Positions 13,158 through 25,480 of a stretch of 64,000 bases of DNA are shown one piece after another. Within the stretch, counting starts at the first letter, position 1. Every line of letters starts with the position of its first letter. Below the pieces are notes generated by a model, which did no database searches, was not told where the DNA came from, and was given only the letters and a program-made list of their open reading frames with translations. The DNA lies in contig NC_088777.1 in NCBI RefSeq assembly GCF_954871325.1, positions 51,037,974 to 51,101,973 on the forward strand. The letters run 5' to 3'. This stretch comes from Gordionus sp. m RMFG-2023. Taxonomy: Eukaryota > Nematomorpha > Gordioida > Chordodea > Parachordodidae. Both the position numbers and the translations under genes were made by a program.

Positions 13158-14541
13158 CTATTGTCGATATGAATCATATTTTATTTGGAAGGAAGTCTGG
13201 CAGACAATAAATGATCTCCCTCTATGCCAGGGATTTATAGTGACACCACCTGGAGCTGGATAAAGGATATTAAGGAATAAAAGATTTGTTGGCCCGATTA
13301 GAGCTCTACAAAAACCAAAATTATTAGACACGGGATGGTTGGAATTTAGCTTTTGTCCGACCAAGCCATATTTATAACATATATTTTTTGTTTTTAATTT
13401 TTACTAAGATTAGCAGCCGCGCATAGATTTTTAAATACAAGGCCTAACAAGAAATATAATTAGTCATACACCAAAATAAACAACTATTTATAATATTAGA
13501 GTATTAAATTAAAAGCAATAAATTTTATATTATCACTTTAGTCAAATAGATTCCTTAATAATCTAGCCAAATATTTTTTCACCCGGTTCAGTTTATCCCT
13601 CCCGAGACAAATATGTTTTCAGACATTACCTACCCGGCCCATCCGGGTCAGAGATTGCAGATCTCTAAATTCTATATTAATTGCAAAGGCAGACTTCCAG
13701 TTATTAATTGTTCTAATTCTTAAACCTGTACAATAATTAGAGCTAGGAAGGCTATATCTACCTTTACTATCGCCTAGTATAAAACATTTAGCCCTAGAGT
13801 TTAGTGATGTAATATAGCATCCTAGGCAAAAACTAACTAAAATTCTTGATTCTTCGTGATTTAAAAACAACTCTAAATTCTTTCATGAAAAGTATCAGGA
13901 TTTATCTTAAGATAAATCTAGCAAAAGATATAATTTGAATGGGCAATCTCCAAATATTTGTTATGAAATACATTAATCAAATTCCAAAGTATTTTCAAAT
14001 ATTCATCACAATATTAAATTTGTGTTTAATATCTTTAACATATGAATTCACCAAAATTAAATAAAAGAAAGCCCATACTGTTTACCTCTTGAATGTCTTC
14101 CTGAAAATCTTAGCAGAAGAATCTGTAGTTTTGGAACCATAACAAACTTTCAAGAATTATTACCGGAAAGTGAGTTTAAAAAGTAGAGACTATTGAAAGC
14201 CTTTTGAAGTCAAGCTTTCATATCACTTTATCTGAGTTATTATTACGAAATTTTAAAAGCATAAGCTTCCCATCGTCTAATACCAATAACTAAATCGAAG
14301 ATTCGAATCTTCCGACTCTGTTTACTATTGTTTTAGAAATAAGTCCTCTAAAAACAAAACTTATAGCAGTAGACGTAACAGCATTGTAGGGTTTCCACGA
14401 TAACCCCCAACACCAGGGAATATATGTCTCAAATGTCAAGAACATCATATATTTATATTTTATTAGAATTTTTGACGTCTTGAGCAGGGGATCAAATAAG
14501 TTGAGGTTTAATTTATTTTGAAAATGTGAAGTATGAATCAA
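13158..14541 (-). other. unidentified decayed coding-like region
   Basis: Three minus-strand open stretches (14290-14541, 13619-13870, 13158-13364) have a mixed amino-acid composition with Trp, Pro, Gly and Cys, unlike random frames in this AT-rich DNA. Examples are YIPWCWGLSWKPYNAVTSTA, GLRIRTINNWKSAFAINIEF and LYPAPGGVTINPWHRGRSF. They lie on one strand over 1.4 kb, so they may be parts of one old gene or element. It is clearly broken. No family is recognised, and I cannot say whether the origin is host or mobile. Confidence 0.35.
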
Positions 14542-14682
14542 TCTATATCTCCTTTTTTAAAGATTTAAATGGTAAAATACTTCTACAGCGGATAAAAAGG
14601 GAGAAATTATATAAACTGAATATATATAATTAAACGACGATGCTTAATGCTAAACATAAAATATAAAAAAAGGTTGATCTAT

Positions 14683-14755
14683 AGGTTAAATATATTAGAA
14701 ATAACGGGTGCCTCCACTAATATGACTTACATCTAATTTCTAATAAATTTAACCT
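14683..14755. repeat. short inverted repeat (hairpin)
   Basis: AGGTTAAATATATTAGAAAT (14683-14702) faces its inverse with one mismatch at 14736-14755, with a 33-base loop. It could be a small foldback element or a transcribed hairpin. No flanking duplication is evident. Confidence 0.5.
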
Positions 14756-17164
14756 TATGTATATCTAGTAAATTACTGATATTTTAGAAGTATATTCACA
14801 GATAGACAACTAAGAGAATTGAATAAGATTTTATTTTATTATGAACATTTATGTTTATTCCATATTTTCGAAGATATTTTATATTTCTAAAGTTTATAAC
14901 TAAAAATATAATTGTAATAAATTCACATTATCTGCTTATGACAAGGCTAGTGTTAAAAGCAAGTGGTACACTGACACTTTTAAGAATTTTAGAAATAGAC
15001 TCTAAACTAACCTGGAAAATATAGGAAGATATCCATAAATTAGATATTAAAGGATTGCAGGAAAAATTTCATTGGAAGAAGTGAATGTAATTGGTGCTAG
15101 CTACAATCTTCTTTAATCATGTTGAACATATTGTCCTCACATAATAATAGAGAATATAGGAATAATTTTATATAATATTCAAAGTTCAATTCTATAAAAA
15201 TATTTGTAAATAAGCCTTTAATTAAGGTAAATTACTAAAATAAACGGTATTCCTAACCCTATTTTTAAATAATACTTACTAAGACTATTTCCGGAGAATT
15301 TCTTTTTCACTTATTTCCAAACAATGGATATTAATTTGCCGAATTAGATTTTTTATATATAATATGATATTTAAAATAAAAACTTGATGTTCAAAAATTT
15401 CTCATTATTTAATCATTTATAAAAATTGATTTAAAGTTTTGAAGTGGATTCTCTGTTAAAATTTTACGATTAAGCCTTGCTGTGTTTCTAGTCATTATCT
15501 TATTTTCCTAACTTCTCAATAAATACCTTAATTTATTTAATTTATTGTTTTTTTTCCGCGAGTTAAAATTTTTAACACTAGTTAATATGCCTATTTGATT
15601 TAAAATATTGTTTATCAATATAGCATAAATTTTTTTTATCTATTTTAAATATAATTAATTAATATTATTTTCATATTCTTGTTTAAAAAAAACTGACCAA
15701 ATAATTTGTTGTTCATAATATTTTCGTTATCGGCGATTTCAATTTTGACGCTTTTAATTTTTCCTAAAAATTAGTCTTTTTTTTAAAACTATCTAACAAA
15801 TGAATTTAAATTTTTTAAAATGAATGCTTCAAAAAATGCGGCTGATTTAACATGTTTGCTCAATTTTTTTATAATTGGCAAAATGAGAAGTTAATAAATA
15901 TCATTTATATATTATCCATTCATGCGTGAGGGTAGTTTTGACATTATCTCGCTGATAAATTTTTTTATATATTATTTACTAAAAGGTTAAAAAAAAGCTT
16001 AAAACATGTAAATGATAGCCAACATTGATTATAAATATAGATATGTGCATATTCTAAAAATAAGCAAAAAATAAGTAAAGGGCAAGTATAAATATTTTAA
16101 ACAAATAGACTGTGTTCGGCAATGGCCAGACAAGAGATAATTTATGATTCGAACTCCTGTTCCTATTTTGACTAAGCTGCTGAATCAATGTTTATAATTA
16201 TTTACCTTCAATCAGAGCAAACCACACTTGAATTTAATTAATTAAAAATATATAAATAAATTTGATCCCAAAATTTTATATTGGTCACATTTTTGATTTT
16301 ATCATTTTTCATTTGAAAAAAAAATATTTTTACAGCAATTGATTTCGGGAAAGTTAACAATTTATTACCAATGAAGGAGGCTCCCTTTATTCTTTCTAAT
16401 AAAATAAAGAAGATTTTATATGTATCAAATATTTATTAAAAATTAAATAGCTGTAAATTATACATGTTCAAGTATCATAAATTTAAAAAAAAATTGAATT
16501 TATTTTCTAAAATCTCAAAATATTTGTTTATATTATTATGTTGTTATTAAACAGTTTAAATTTTTTATATCGATGCCTTCGATTTGTTTTGGTTTAACGC
16601 TTAAATTATTTTTGTAAATTTTTATTATATATCTTAAAGATATACTTTCGTTTTATTTTACTTTAAAATTAAAATTATATTAACGTTTTAATATATATAT
16701 ATATATAGTTTAAGCTTTGTATACATTTTTAAAATAAAATTCAATCCTAAAAAATGTAAATTAGTTATTGATTTAAATTGTAATGTTAAAAATGCAATAT
16801 ATATTTATTTTGAAATAAAAGTTTGCAAAGATATATGATATATTTATTTATAGATCATATTTTAAAATATGAAATTCCGATTATTTACTGATCAAACTCT
16901 TCGCATAATTTCTTGTACATGATGATCAAGATTTAAACATGGTGGCCAAGACGGTGGACAAATATACAAATCTCGTTCCTTCCTAATCACTGTATTCCTT
17001 TTACTAATTTAATTAGTTCATTTTCATAAATAATAAATAAATTCTAAAAACCATTATGGAGAGAGCCTGACGTTAGATGAGCCTTTAAATATGGGTATTG
17101 TAACTAGATTCAACCAAAGAATGAACTATAACTTAATTGGAGGGGATAGCTGAGACTGATAAGA
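14756..17164. other. AT-rich intergenic DNA
   Basis: No gene is supported. A tRNA B-box-like string on the minus strand near 16150 (GTTCGAATC) is discussed under rejected items. Confidence 0.3.
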
Positions 17165-17960
17165 CAGCTTGAAAATATGAGCTTGAGGAAAATACTCTAC
17201 TCATTTAAAACAAACTAATCACCATTATGACTGACAACAGACAACAGCCATGGGTGTTTCGTCCCTAAGACAATCTTTAAGACAACCGTTATAAAAATTG
17301 CAATGACTACCGTCACACTATGAAAACCATAACGATAATTACTGATAACCACCACAGTTATGACCGTCATCAAAACAGGTATCGACGATACGATAGCAGC
17401 AGAGGTTACCATCAATACAATTATCCAAGTAACAACAGTCACAGATTCAACATCCAAAACAACAACGGTTTCCTAATGTTGTTTTAAAGGTTCAATTACA
17501 ACAATAGTGATAACAATAACACGAACCAATCTCATTATGATAGTAGCTGAAATAAATCTTATAATAACGGAAGTTAACATTGTAAATTTTGACGAAATCG
17601 CTCAGTATGATAACGTAAAAATGCATACGAATGATAAAAAAGAAAATAAATTTGACATTGAATACTTTTTGTTGAACATAAACATAAACAATTTGGATCA
17701 AGACACGAACGACATATATGGTGTATACAAACACTATTCAAATATAATTCCGACAATATGTTAATTGAAACTGGCACGAGATTCACCATTTTATCACGAC
17801 ATGTATGATCAATGTTGGGATATGCTTGGCCATGCTAATTTAAAGCTGTCATACTAAAATGGCAGAGCAAACAAAATTGTCGCTAAAATCAAGGTAAATT
17901 ATGAAGAAAGCACCCAAATTTTGGAGGCAATTGTGCTGGGGCAGTGATAGGTTCCCTATG
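17165..17960 (+). mobile_element. LTR-retrotransposon fossil (gag tail and aspartic protease)
   Basis: The plus strand shows an Asn/His/Tyr/Arg-rich gag-like tail around 17330-17480. A retropepsin-like block near 17760-17940 includes MLIETGTRFTILSRHV, where ETG stands at the place of the usual DTG. The order gag then protease fits Ty3-type or related LTR elements. Base composition is less AT-rich than the surroundings. It is a fossil with several breaks; no LTRs were found around it. Treated as old and inactive. Confidence 0.6.
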
Positions 17961-18068
17961 TTAGACCGTCTACGTCTTCGTAAAAAATTAGAAAACATTC
18001 ATTTTCACTTAAAAATTATATTAACACTTTAATGTTTTCATAAGCGTATTTAAGATTTTGATAAGGAA

Positions 18069-18082
18069 GGGGGGGGGGGGGG
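18069..18082 (+). repeat. poly-G tract (14 G)
   Basis: An uninterrupted run of G, striking in such AT-rich DNA. It is one of several such runs in the window. Confidence 0.95.
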
Positions 18083-18779
18083 TATTACAAGATGAATATT
18101 TTCTCCATGGTCCCACTTACTATATTAGAATTTTATAAAAGTAATTTTACGTTTTCACATTATTATATAGTAAAATCCATTTTTATTTTAAATTTGAATT
18201 ATAGTTTAATTTAAAAAGTTATTAACTTTTACTAATTTTTCTTTCAAATTCTTCCTTATTATGATATATTATAAAGGGAGAGGATAGTATGGGTAGAGTA
18301 CGTGAACTAAATATTTATTGCTTAAAATGATATTTACGAGAAAAGACAAATTTATAATGCCTAACACCCCCCCCTCCCTAATTGGGTACAAAGGCGACAT
18401 TTTTTATATATAATAGATCAAAAAAGTAGTTCATAAAAAAATAGATAAAAAATATTTTCTTATAAAATTATCAACATTTAATACATAATTATTCAATAAA
18501 AATATTATCAACTAAAAGAAATTAATTAAATGACATGTACAAATCTTATTTTCCAAATTGATGACTTTTCGATAATATTTTTTTTGCTCTTATATCACGT
18601 TTCAAGCAGTTTCTCCTTCCTTGTTAAATTGTAAAATTTTACCAGTTAATAATTGAATAGAAAGTAATAGCTACAGTGTCCTTATTTTTGGAAGATATGA
18701 GTTATACTACAAAATAAAAATCCGATCCCAATCGCTCTAGGAGGAATTTCCTTATTGCCTTTTCAAATATTATTAGTTT

Positions 18780-19060
18780 ATCGTAGAATAAGAGTGGTTT
18801 GATGGATTCGGACGAGTCCATATGAATTTTATTCAAAATATTGTCAAATTTTGTAGGACTAAGACCTCCCTGACGTGAGGGATGATGTAAGATCCTGAGG
18901 GAATATAGATGGAAGCCTCTTATAGTCTAGTGAAGAATGATAATGATAGATATAATGCACTTATGCACCTCGGCTGGGATAACATAAGTTAAGATGTGAT
19001 TGATGGAGTAGGCTTTATAGAGGAGTTATCAGATACTAGTAAGTCGAGACGGGTTTGATA
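18780..19060 (+). other. unidentified decayed coding-like segment
   Basis: The plus strand reads YNALMHLGWDNIS and then DVIDGVGFIEELSDTSKSRR at 18945-19055. Upstream from 18780 are further protein-like pieces. Composition is mixed and not typical of the AT-rich spacer. The frame is interrupted. No family is recognised. Confidence 0.3.
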
Positions 19061-21306
19061 TTTTAATTATTTATTTTATTAAATATTATCCTAACCTTTA
19101 ATTGTAGTCTTAAAGGCTTTTTTGATTTTATGATGGGTTTTAGTAGTTTAAGGAACGAGGGCATACGTCTTTGATTTGTTGAGTTAAAGATATCTGAATT
19201 TTTGGGTTGAGATATTGGAGAGTGAAAGAAAAGTCGAAATGTTTGAGCCGAGCCAATGATCAAGAGGAATCACTGGGCCTAATATTTTAAGCCAGCCCGG
19301 TCAGAAACTTTCTTTGCAGATCTCTCATTTGTACCTTTCAACATGAAGGCATAATTATGAAATAAAGATGCAATAATAAAATGAAAATAGAAAAATGCTT
19401 ATCTGGTAAAAAACTTATTATTTCTAAACAAAAACCTATAAAAAAGTGCTTTAATCTTAATATCCTAACCTTTCTATAAAATGATAGTGCTCAATTTTCT
19501 TTCTTAAACTAAAACAAAATCTCCCATCTTCCCAAAAATATATATTTCTAGCTTTGCCCCCACCCCTTTTCCCAGTGTTATTCACCCATAAAACTTAAGT
19601 GCAATATAATTTCCTACATTATAATGAATATTGGTTATTTAATTTGAAATTACCTTTAGGAGCTATGAGAATTTGATAAATTAATATTTTAATGGTATGA
19701 AATTATTATCTAAGATGAAAAATATATCTTATGTAAGAATAGATTTTAAAGAGTACATGGCGAAAAACTATTAAATTAGTTCATATAAAGTAGATTTATT
19801 ATGATTAATAACCATGTAAAATTTTAAAGTATGATCTATTTATCAAACAGAGTTTAGTTTTTAAATAATTCAAAATTTCATTAAATTTTTTTTCCCGTTT
19901 TTCTCTTGCTTTCTATATTTAAAAAAATACCGCTTTTTTAATTTTTTTTAATCCCTACATCCCTAGAATTGAATAATATGTTTTGTGATCTGTTTTTTTA
20001 AATTCTGTTATCTCTAAGGATCAAAAAATTTGGTCATAAGCTATGAGTATTATGTTATTAATGAAGTTATGTTTTGGGGTGACTTTTATTATCCATTTTC
20101 TTCCACAAGAGCATTACATTATTACAAGTCTAGGATAAAATTTCTATTCATCCAGAGCCAATATATAGATATTTTTAATGGTTTTTGACTGAGATTAGCT
20201 TTAATTTGAGACAGCTGTTTAGGGCTAACAAATTTGAAGTTGGGGAGATATGACGATTATTGCTTCCAATACAAATTTGATATTTAAATTGATTTGATAA
20301 TAAAAAACAAATTTGATCATTATATATGCTCATTATAAAATATTGGTACTTGCTTAAAATTAAGAAAAGCAGGACCAATACAAACCCATAACTGTATTTT
20401 TGTATACTTCACTGAGAATTCACGCTAACAGGGAAAGTGAAACCCTTAATTCAGTTTTAAAAAATTAAAACCGGGACGGGCACCAAACCAGGATATTAAT
20501 TCTTGAGGACCGGAATTATATTAGAAATAATTAAAGAACTAAAAATAGCTAATTTCTTTAAACTATTTTAATATGTTTATTTACTCCCTACTCCTATTCA
20601 CACTTAACGCGAAATCACGGTGAAGTTTATGAAATATGCTGTATTTGTATTCTTTCCCGCAAATTCCCTCATATTATTTCATTTCGAATTCTCACTAAAT
20701 GTCAGGGTATCTCTTTTAAGGCATAAAGTTATCCACAAATTATAGGGTTTATTACATCTGAATTAATTTATTTGTAATTAACCATTAAACATAATTATTA
20801 GAAAACATGGTTATAAAGAGATATGATTATAGAATATTATGTAAATCCATGTTCATTTGATCTTAAGAAAGTGGTTCTATTAGAATAGAGGGTTAAAACA
20901 TCGTTGTTTACTAAATAAAATTTTTAAAAATGTCTTATTTATGTAATGCAGAGAGCCAATTATGAAATTCTAATTAAATCTCTTACATTTAAAATCTTAC
21001 AATAAATTTATATTAGCGTAAACTACCTAATAAAATTGGCGTAATTATGTTTATGCCATAGATCGGTCAAATATGATTCGGTCATTTGATTGATATTTGA
21101 CCTCAAATATGGTCAAATTTAAAGAAATGTTTTTAAGGCAATGTTAACTTTATTTTATATATAATATTAAAAAATGAAACTATAAAATATTAAATTATAT
21201 TTTTTAAATTTTATAATTAATGTTTCGTTCTTCGTGACTGAATCTTGTTCTATATTCAATATTACCATTTTCTTAAATATTTTCAATAAATCTTAGGTTA
21301 TGATTA
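19061..21306. other. AT-rich intergenic DNA with a dispersed repeat
   Basis: No gene is supported. The minus-strand frame 19063-19263 (Lys/Leu/Ser-rich) could be chance. A GC-richer patch at 20470-20510 (CCGGGACGGGCACC) is unexplained. The dispersed repeat at 20585-20735 is listed separately. Confidence 0.3.
20585..20735 (+). repeat. dispersed repeat, copy 2
   Basis: Partner of 1425-1580 in the same orientation, with shared CGAAATCACGG, AAGTTTATGAAATATG and GGTATCTCTTTT blocks separated by matching distances. Non-coding; family unknown. Confidence 0.45.
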
Positions 21307-21545
21307 CTCTTACCTAGTGTTGTTAAACGGCTCGTTTTGAGCCGATTCTTAAAAACGGCTAACTCAATATTTTAGCAAGAAAAATATTCCCTAAGCCTCG
21401 AGATTTCGCTAATAGATGTCCAAACCTTTATTCCTTCTACAAACAAAATCTTCAGGCTTGCGTAATACTATTCTGGATGAAATATTGAGTTAGCCGTTTT
21501 TAAAAATCGGCTCAAAACGAGCCGTTTAACAACACTACTCTTACC
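21307..21545. mobile_element. 223-bp hAT-type MITE with perfect 8-bp duplication
   Basis: The element is 21315-21537. It starts TAGTGTTGTTAAACGGCTCG and ends with the inverse; the terminal inverted repeats are about 55 bp with one or two differences, leaving a unique centre of about 110 bp. CTCTTACC at 21307-21314 is repeated exactly at 21538-21545, so insertion was probably recent. It has no coding capacity and would depend on a hAT transposase supplied elsewhere. Read on the minus strand, the duplicated 8-mer is GGTAAGAG, which coincides with the splice donor of the neighbouring exon. Confidence 0.95.
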
Positions 21546-22250
21546 AATGTTATCGAGATTTTTAATCGATTTCTTTTCTTTTTATAAATATTACCCCAAA
21601 TTGACCTTTTTCTGAAAAAGATAACTAGTAACTTTGCCAAAATATTAGAAGCTTTTCTTAATGTTCAAGGTGACCAATTCCAACAAGTTGATGCCGAAAT
21701 CTAATTGTTTAATATGAGAGTTATTGCTTTCCAAATAATCCGCCGCCTTTATTTCTGAAATATAAGATATCAATCACCTTATTAAATGCTTATTTCTTTC
21801 ATTATATCACATGCTTCTTTAAACTCACTACTAGTAAGAAGCTCCCTTATATTGGGAATCATATAAACTAAGCATTGTGAGCATATGTATTTGGATTGTT
21901 TTTATTTTCCAAAATCTTCTATTTTTTTTTCTTCAGCTAGAGAAATTATAAACTTATGGCAAGAGTGAATTATGAGTTTTCCAAATTAAGAATCTCATTT
22001 TTTTATGTGGGCTAAAATACATTTATACCTTTTTTGCACTTACAATAATAAGATAGCTAAATGTTAAAGATTAGTTTAAAATGTAAAAATTTTTGTCTAA
22101 AATATTTCTTCATTTAATATAATATTGGTAACTTCCTTCTTACCAACTTCTTCAACAGCTGCGTTCAGAGCTTTCTTCAATATTTGTTTTTGCTCTTTAC
22201 ATTTAAATGATGATGCCAATCTTGTTTGGATTGTTTTAGATGTAATATAA
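21545..22250 (-). CDS. spliced host gene of unknown identity, partial exon set
   Basis: Several minus-strand blocks look like exons. 22144-about 22236 reads TRLASSFKCKEQKQILKKAL, then NAAVEEV, ending at a GTAAGA donor. About 21796-21845, after an AG, reads RELLTSSEFKEACDIMKEI. A block from 21754 downward, after TTTCAG, reads KAADYLESNNSHIKQLDFGI. The last block ends at 21545 with a GGTAAGAG donor and reads KRSIWGNIYKKKRN. Join phases are not all settled; a 35-bp GC-AG intron between the second and third blocks would keep the frame. The pattern L-L-x-S-S-E-F-x-x-A-x-D-[IM] is loosely like Vps54/GARP-type tether helices, but this is only a guess. A partial duplicate lies at 6178-6290. Confidence 0.55.
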
Positions 22251-22560
22251 ATCGTCAATTATAAATTTTCTCGAACCATGTTTTAGGAAAATTATTATAT
22301 TTTTCAAATCAAAGAATAAATAATTTTAATAATAACTTGGTTCGGTTTTACAGCTGTAGTTGAGAATACAATAGAACAACTAGTTTGACTATGAAAACCT
22401 TAAGATGAGATGCAATAAAAATGTCATTATGTAATCAATATTATTTAAAGAAATAACCTAACATTTATGCAACTACATTACAATATTAACATATAGAATT
22501 TTATATATCATCCTTATATAATTAATATGAAAGAAATAACTTAACATTTATTTATCTACA

Positions 22561-22735
22561 TTAATTAGTAATTTTTAATGCAACTAACTTAATACATAAA
22601 TGAGGCATATTATACAGCTCTATTGCATCTAGATGTTTAAGTATACACACTCTGGTTCCACTCACCATCAGTATTTCTCCCTCTTCATCACAATTCCCAC
22701 AATACAATAATGCTATTACTAATGATAAAGATCAA
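22561..22735 (-). CDS. probable exon with CxxC motif
   Basis: The minus strand is open from about 22735 to a stop at 22561-22563. It reads ALLYCGNCDEEGEILMVSG, then TRVCILKHLDAIELYNMPHL, with a C-G-N-C pair that could be half of a zinc site. Composition is strongly protein-like. A further minus-strand frame at about 22751-22890 starts MMRFLLTVA and is hydrophobic. The exon may be the 5' part of the gene at 21545-22250 or a separate gene. The family is not recognised. Confidence 0.5.
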
Positions 22736-23039
22736 TTACCCCTTTATGAAACCATTTTATGCAATCAAAGCTTTCATATCATGATCACATATAATAAACT
22801 GATTTGAAGATGGACAATGAAAATTATAGAATCATTCCAGATAGAAAAATTAATATTCATTAGTAAATGGATTCTATAATTTATGGCAACTGTCAACAAA
22901 AATCTCATCATATTCTACTTATATGAATTTTAATTTACAGAACTGTTGTAGTTTTGTAATATTATGATATATATTTATACATAAATATTATAAAATGTCA
23001 ATCAAAAAGAATATATTTATTATTAGTTATTTTTCTCGA

Positions 23040-25480
23040 GAAGTGATATTGAATGACTTTGTTTTTTTTTCACTTTGAACTTTTGACTTTTTATAATTTT
23101 TTTTTTGATATTGAAATTTTTAATAAAAACCATATTTTACAAGAACAATACATAGATTTATATATAAACACATCTGTGATTTTTAACAATGATGATATTC
23201 ACCTTCACCCTAAATATGATAAAAATTCCAAATCATCAGGCAACAGCACAGCACCTACCAAATGCAACCGCCCATTATGTAATAAACTTATTAAAGTAAC
23301 CAAAGGGCTATTGCCATCTCATCGTAACCATAAAATAGAGTGTCCTCAATCTGGGCTACCCATCTTATTCCCTACAATTCCTAGAACTCTTAATGCCTTC
23401 TCTGCCCTTGCCCTCACAACTAAACAACCCATAGTAACCATTCCCACATCATTGGCTGATGTAATCCCAACCTCCACTATCATAAATGCTTCGACGTTTG
23501 ACCTAGCTGACTCAAATGTAGCTATATTCCTAACGAACCAAGACCATTTGTAATTTCGCAAGGCTTCAAGTCACGAGACACCTGTCGAAAAACTTGGTTT
23601 CCTTGTTAAATAATTATTCTTCTGTAAAACACTGGCTAGACACCCTATCATTTGCCTTTACTACTTTACAAGTTCCTGATCCTGCCAGTAAAAATACCTG
23701 ACCCAACAAATTAAGGATGCTACTATCTATCCCTTACCCATCAATCACATTAACACATCTTTTACGAGTGATGACACAGATAAAAATATAAATCACAAAA
23801 ATGACCTGCTCAAAAAATTGGATAACCTGAATGTTAAATCAGCCATGCGTCTGGCAACCTCCGATAATAAGCTGGCTCCCTACGATCTAGCAACTTATCA
23901 GGCTCTTATCCTAAAACACCACTCACACGATTTTAAAAATGAAATACTGACTTACCCTGAAACTCCTCTAATTGCGGCCACTTATACCGTAAGCGACGAG
24001 AAAGGCTATTCTCTCCTTCAAACGCGATTCCTCATCTGGATTCGATGGGTTTCGCCCAATATTCCTACAAGACCTAACCGCACCTTACATAACACAACAA
24101 TGTGACGTTATAGAAAAAATTACATAATTAATCAACCGTATGCTTACTGGAGGCATACCACGCGCCATTAATCCACTGCTATACGGATTAAACTCACCGC
24201 TCTCCATAAACCCAGTAAAGATATTCGCCCAATCGCTATTACAGCCACTTGGCGCCGATTAACTGCCAAGCTAGTAATTAGCAGACTATTGTTCACAATA
24301 TCCAATCTGCCCGAATCAACTAGAGGTCAACGTAAAAGGTGGATGTGAAGTATCCCTTTACATGACCCGGATGTATTTGCAAACGGACCCCACTAACGAT
24401 ATCCTAGTCAAAATAGACTTCTCGAACGCCTTTAACTCTTTAAGGCGTGGAGCTAAATCCTATCCTACCTTCTACCTAGAATACTCACAATTTATCTTCG
24501 ATTGTTATGCTAATCCCTTGCATCTTCAATTCGGAGATAGATTAATTCCTTCTTGAATATGGGATACAACAAGGTGATCCTATAGGTCCCTTTTTGTTCT
24601 GTCTGGGCATTAATAGTCTAATACGAGACATTAATGACCAATGCAGGCTAAATCATCATAACTGGTATATCGACGATGGTTTACTAGGCGGCCCACCGAC
24701 TGAAGTTATGAAGGCAATCCAAATAATAAAATGCAGTGAGAAAAGTTTAGGACTCCCAGTTAATCAAGACAAAAGCAAATATTGTCCTCTTGGGATCATT
24801 GACCTTAACCACGATACAATGTTCAATCATACATCATTGAACGCTTTAACACATCTCGGATCTCCAGTAGGTAAAGACGAGTCCTTTATCAAGTTCTTTG
24901 CCGATATTACTAGAGATATACCTTATGAAGATAGACTATCTCGCCTCCCAGCTCACCAAATTTTCTTCTTATTAAAGAACTACCTTCTAATTCCAAGAAT
25001 TTTATATACACTCCGATCGTCACGGATCTTTCAATATGACGTCAACCTCGTTGCACACGAACTGGCGATTAAACGCCTTACAGAAGATATACTCAATCTT
25101 AAATTTGGGGAATTATCATGGTTACAGGCTACCTTACCAACCAAATCCGGCGGCATTGGCATAAGCTATGATCCCTTGGAAGAGGGGGGAATTTCTAATC
25201 TGGGATTTCTTGCCCCATCCAATATAAATAGAGATGTCCTTCTAGATGCCGAGGCGAATAAACTAGCTAAATATTTGCCATCTCTCCTCGCCAATTATAC
25301 ATTCCTACCATTAATCGCCACGACTCTAACGTCGTTCGCTCTCATGACCTGGCCTTCTTTAAAGAGCTGGGAAAACGGATCTCTGCTAGGACCGAGGATC
25401 CCAACGAGGGATTCCACATAGGTCAAAGATTAGCCATAAACATAGTAAAATACAATTATCTCAGCTTTATTTTTTTAATA
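23040..25480 (+). mobile_element. reverse-transcriptase retroelement, non-LTR-like, decayed
   Basis: A single plus-strand element is markedly less AT-rich than its surroundings, suggesting a younger arrival or a different source. The N-terminal part (23200-23553) has a candidate zinc finger CNRPLC...HRNHKIEC (C-x4-C, H-x2-H-x3-C). Near 23820-24100 is a linker, then a block just before the palm. At about 24225-24330 the strand reads IRPIAITATWRRLTAKLVIS, characteristic of a distinctive eukaryotic RT group with R-P-I-A and W-R-R-L. 24362-24556 holds KIDFSNAFNSLRR (catalytic Asp, motif A). The frame changes between these blocks, so the copy is inactive. The clade is not certain. Confidence 0.85.
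24594..25421 (+). pseudogene. reverse transcriptase, motif C to thumb and C-terminal region
   Basis: This 275-codon open stretch is the longest frame in the window. Just upstream, in another frame, are the residues of motif B (QQGDPIGPF). Within it, WYIDDGLLGG is motif C: Y-I-D-D stands for the usual Y-x-D-D metal-binding pair. SLGLPVNQDKSKY follows, as motif D/E does in this RT group. The rest, through PRILYTLRSSRIFQ and ATLPTKSGGIGISYDPLEEG, is the conserved thumb-like C-terminal domain. It ends at a stop at 25419-25421. It is part of the element 23040-25480 and lacks its own start. Confidence 0.8.

Noticed and set aside
16110-16190. tRNA or tRNA-derived SINE on the minus strand (AGCTTAGTC and GTTCGAATC boxes)
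   Set aside because: The two boxes are too close together, no cloverleaf forms and no 3' repeat or tail is visible.
17215-17789. Minus-strand Val/Ile/Tyr-rich frames
   Set aside because: They lie opposite the Asn/His-rich gag tail and arise from its composition.
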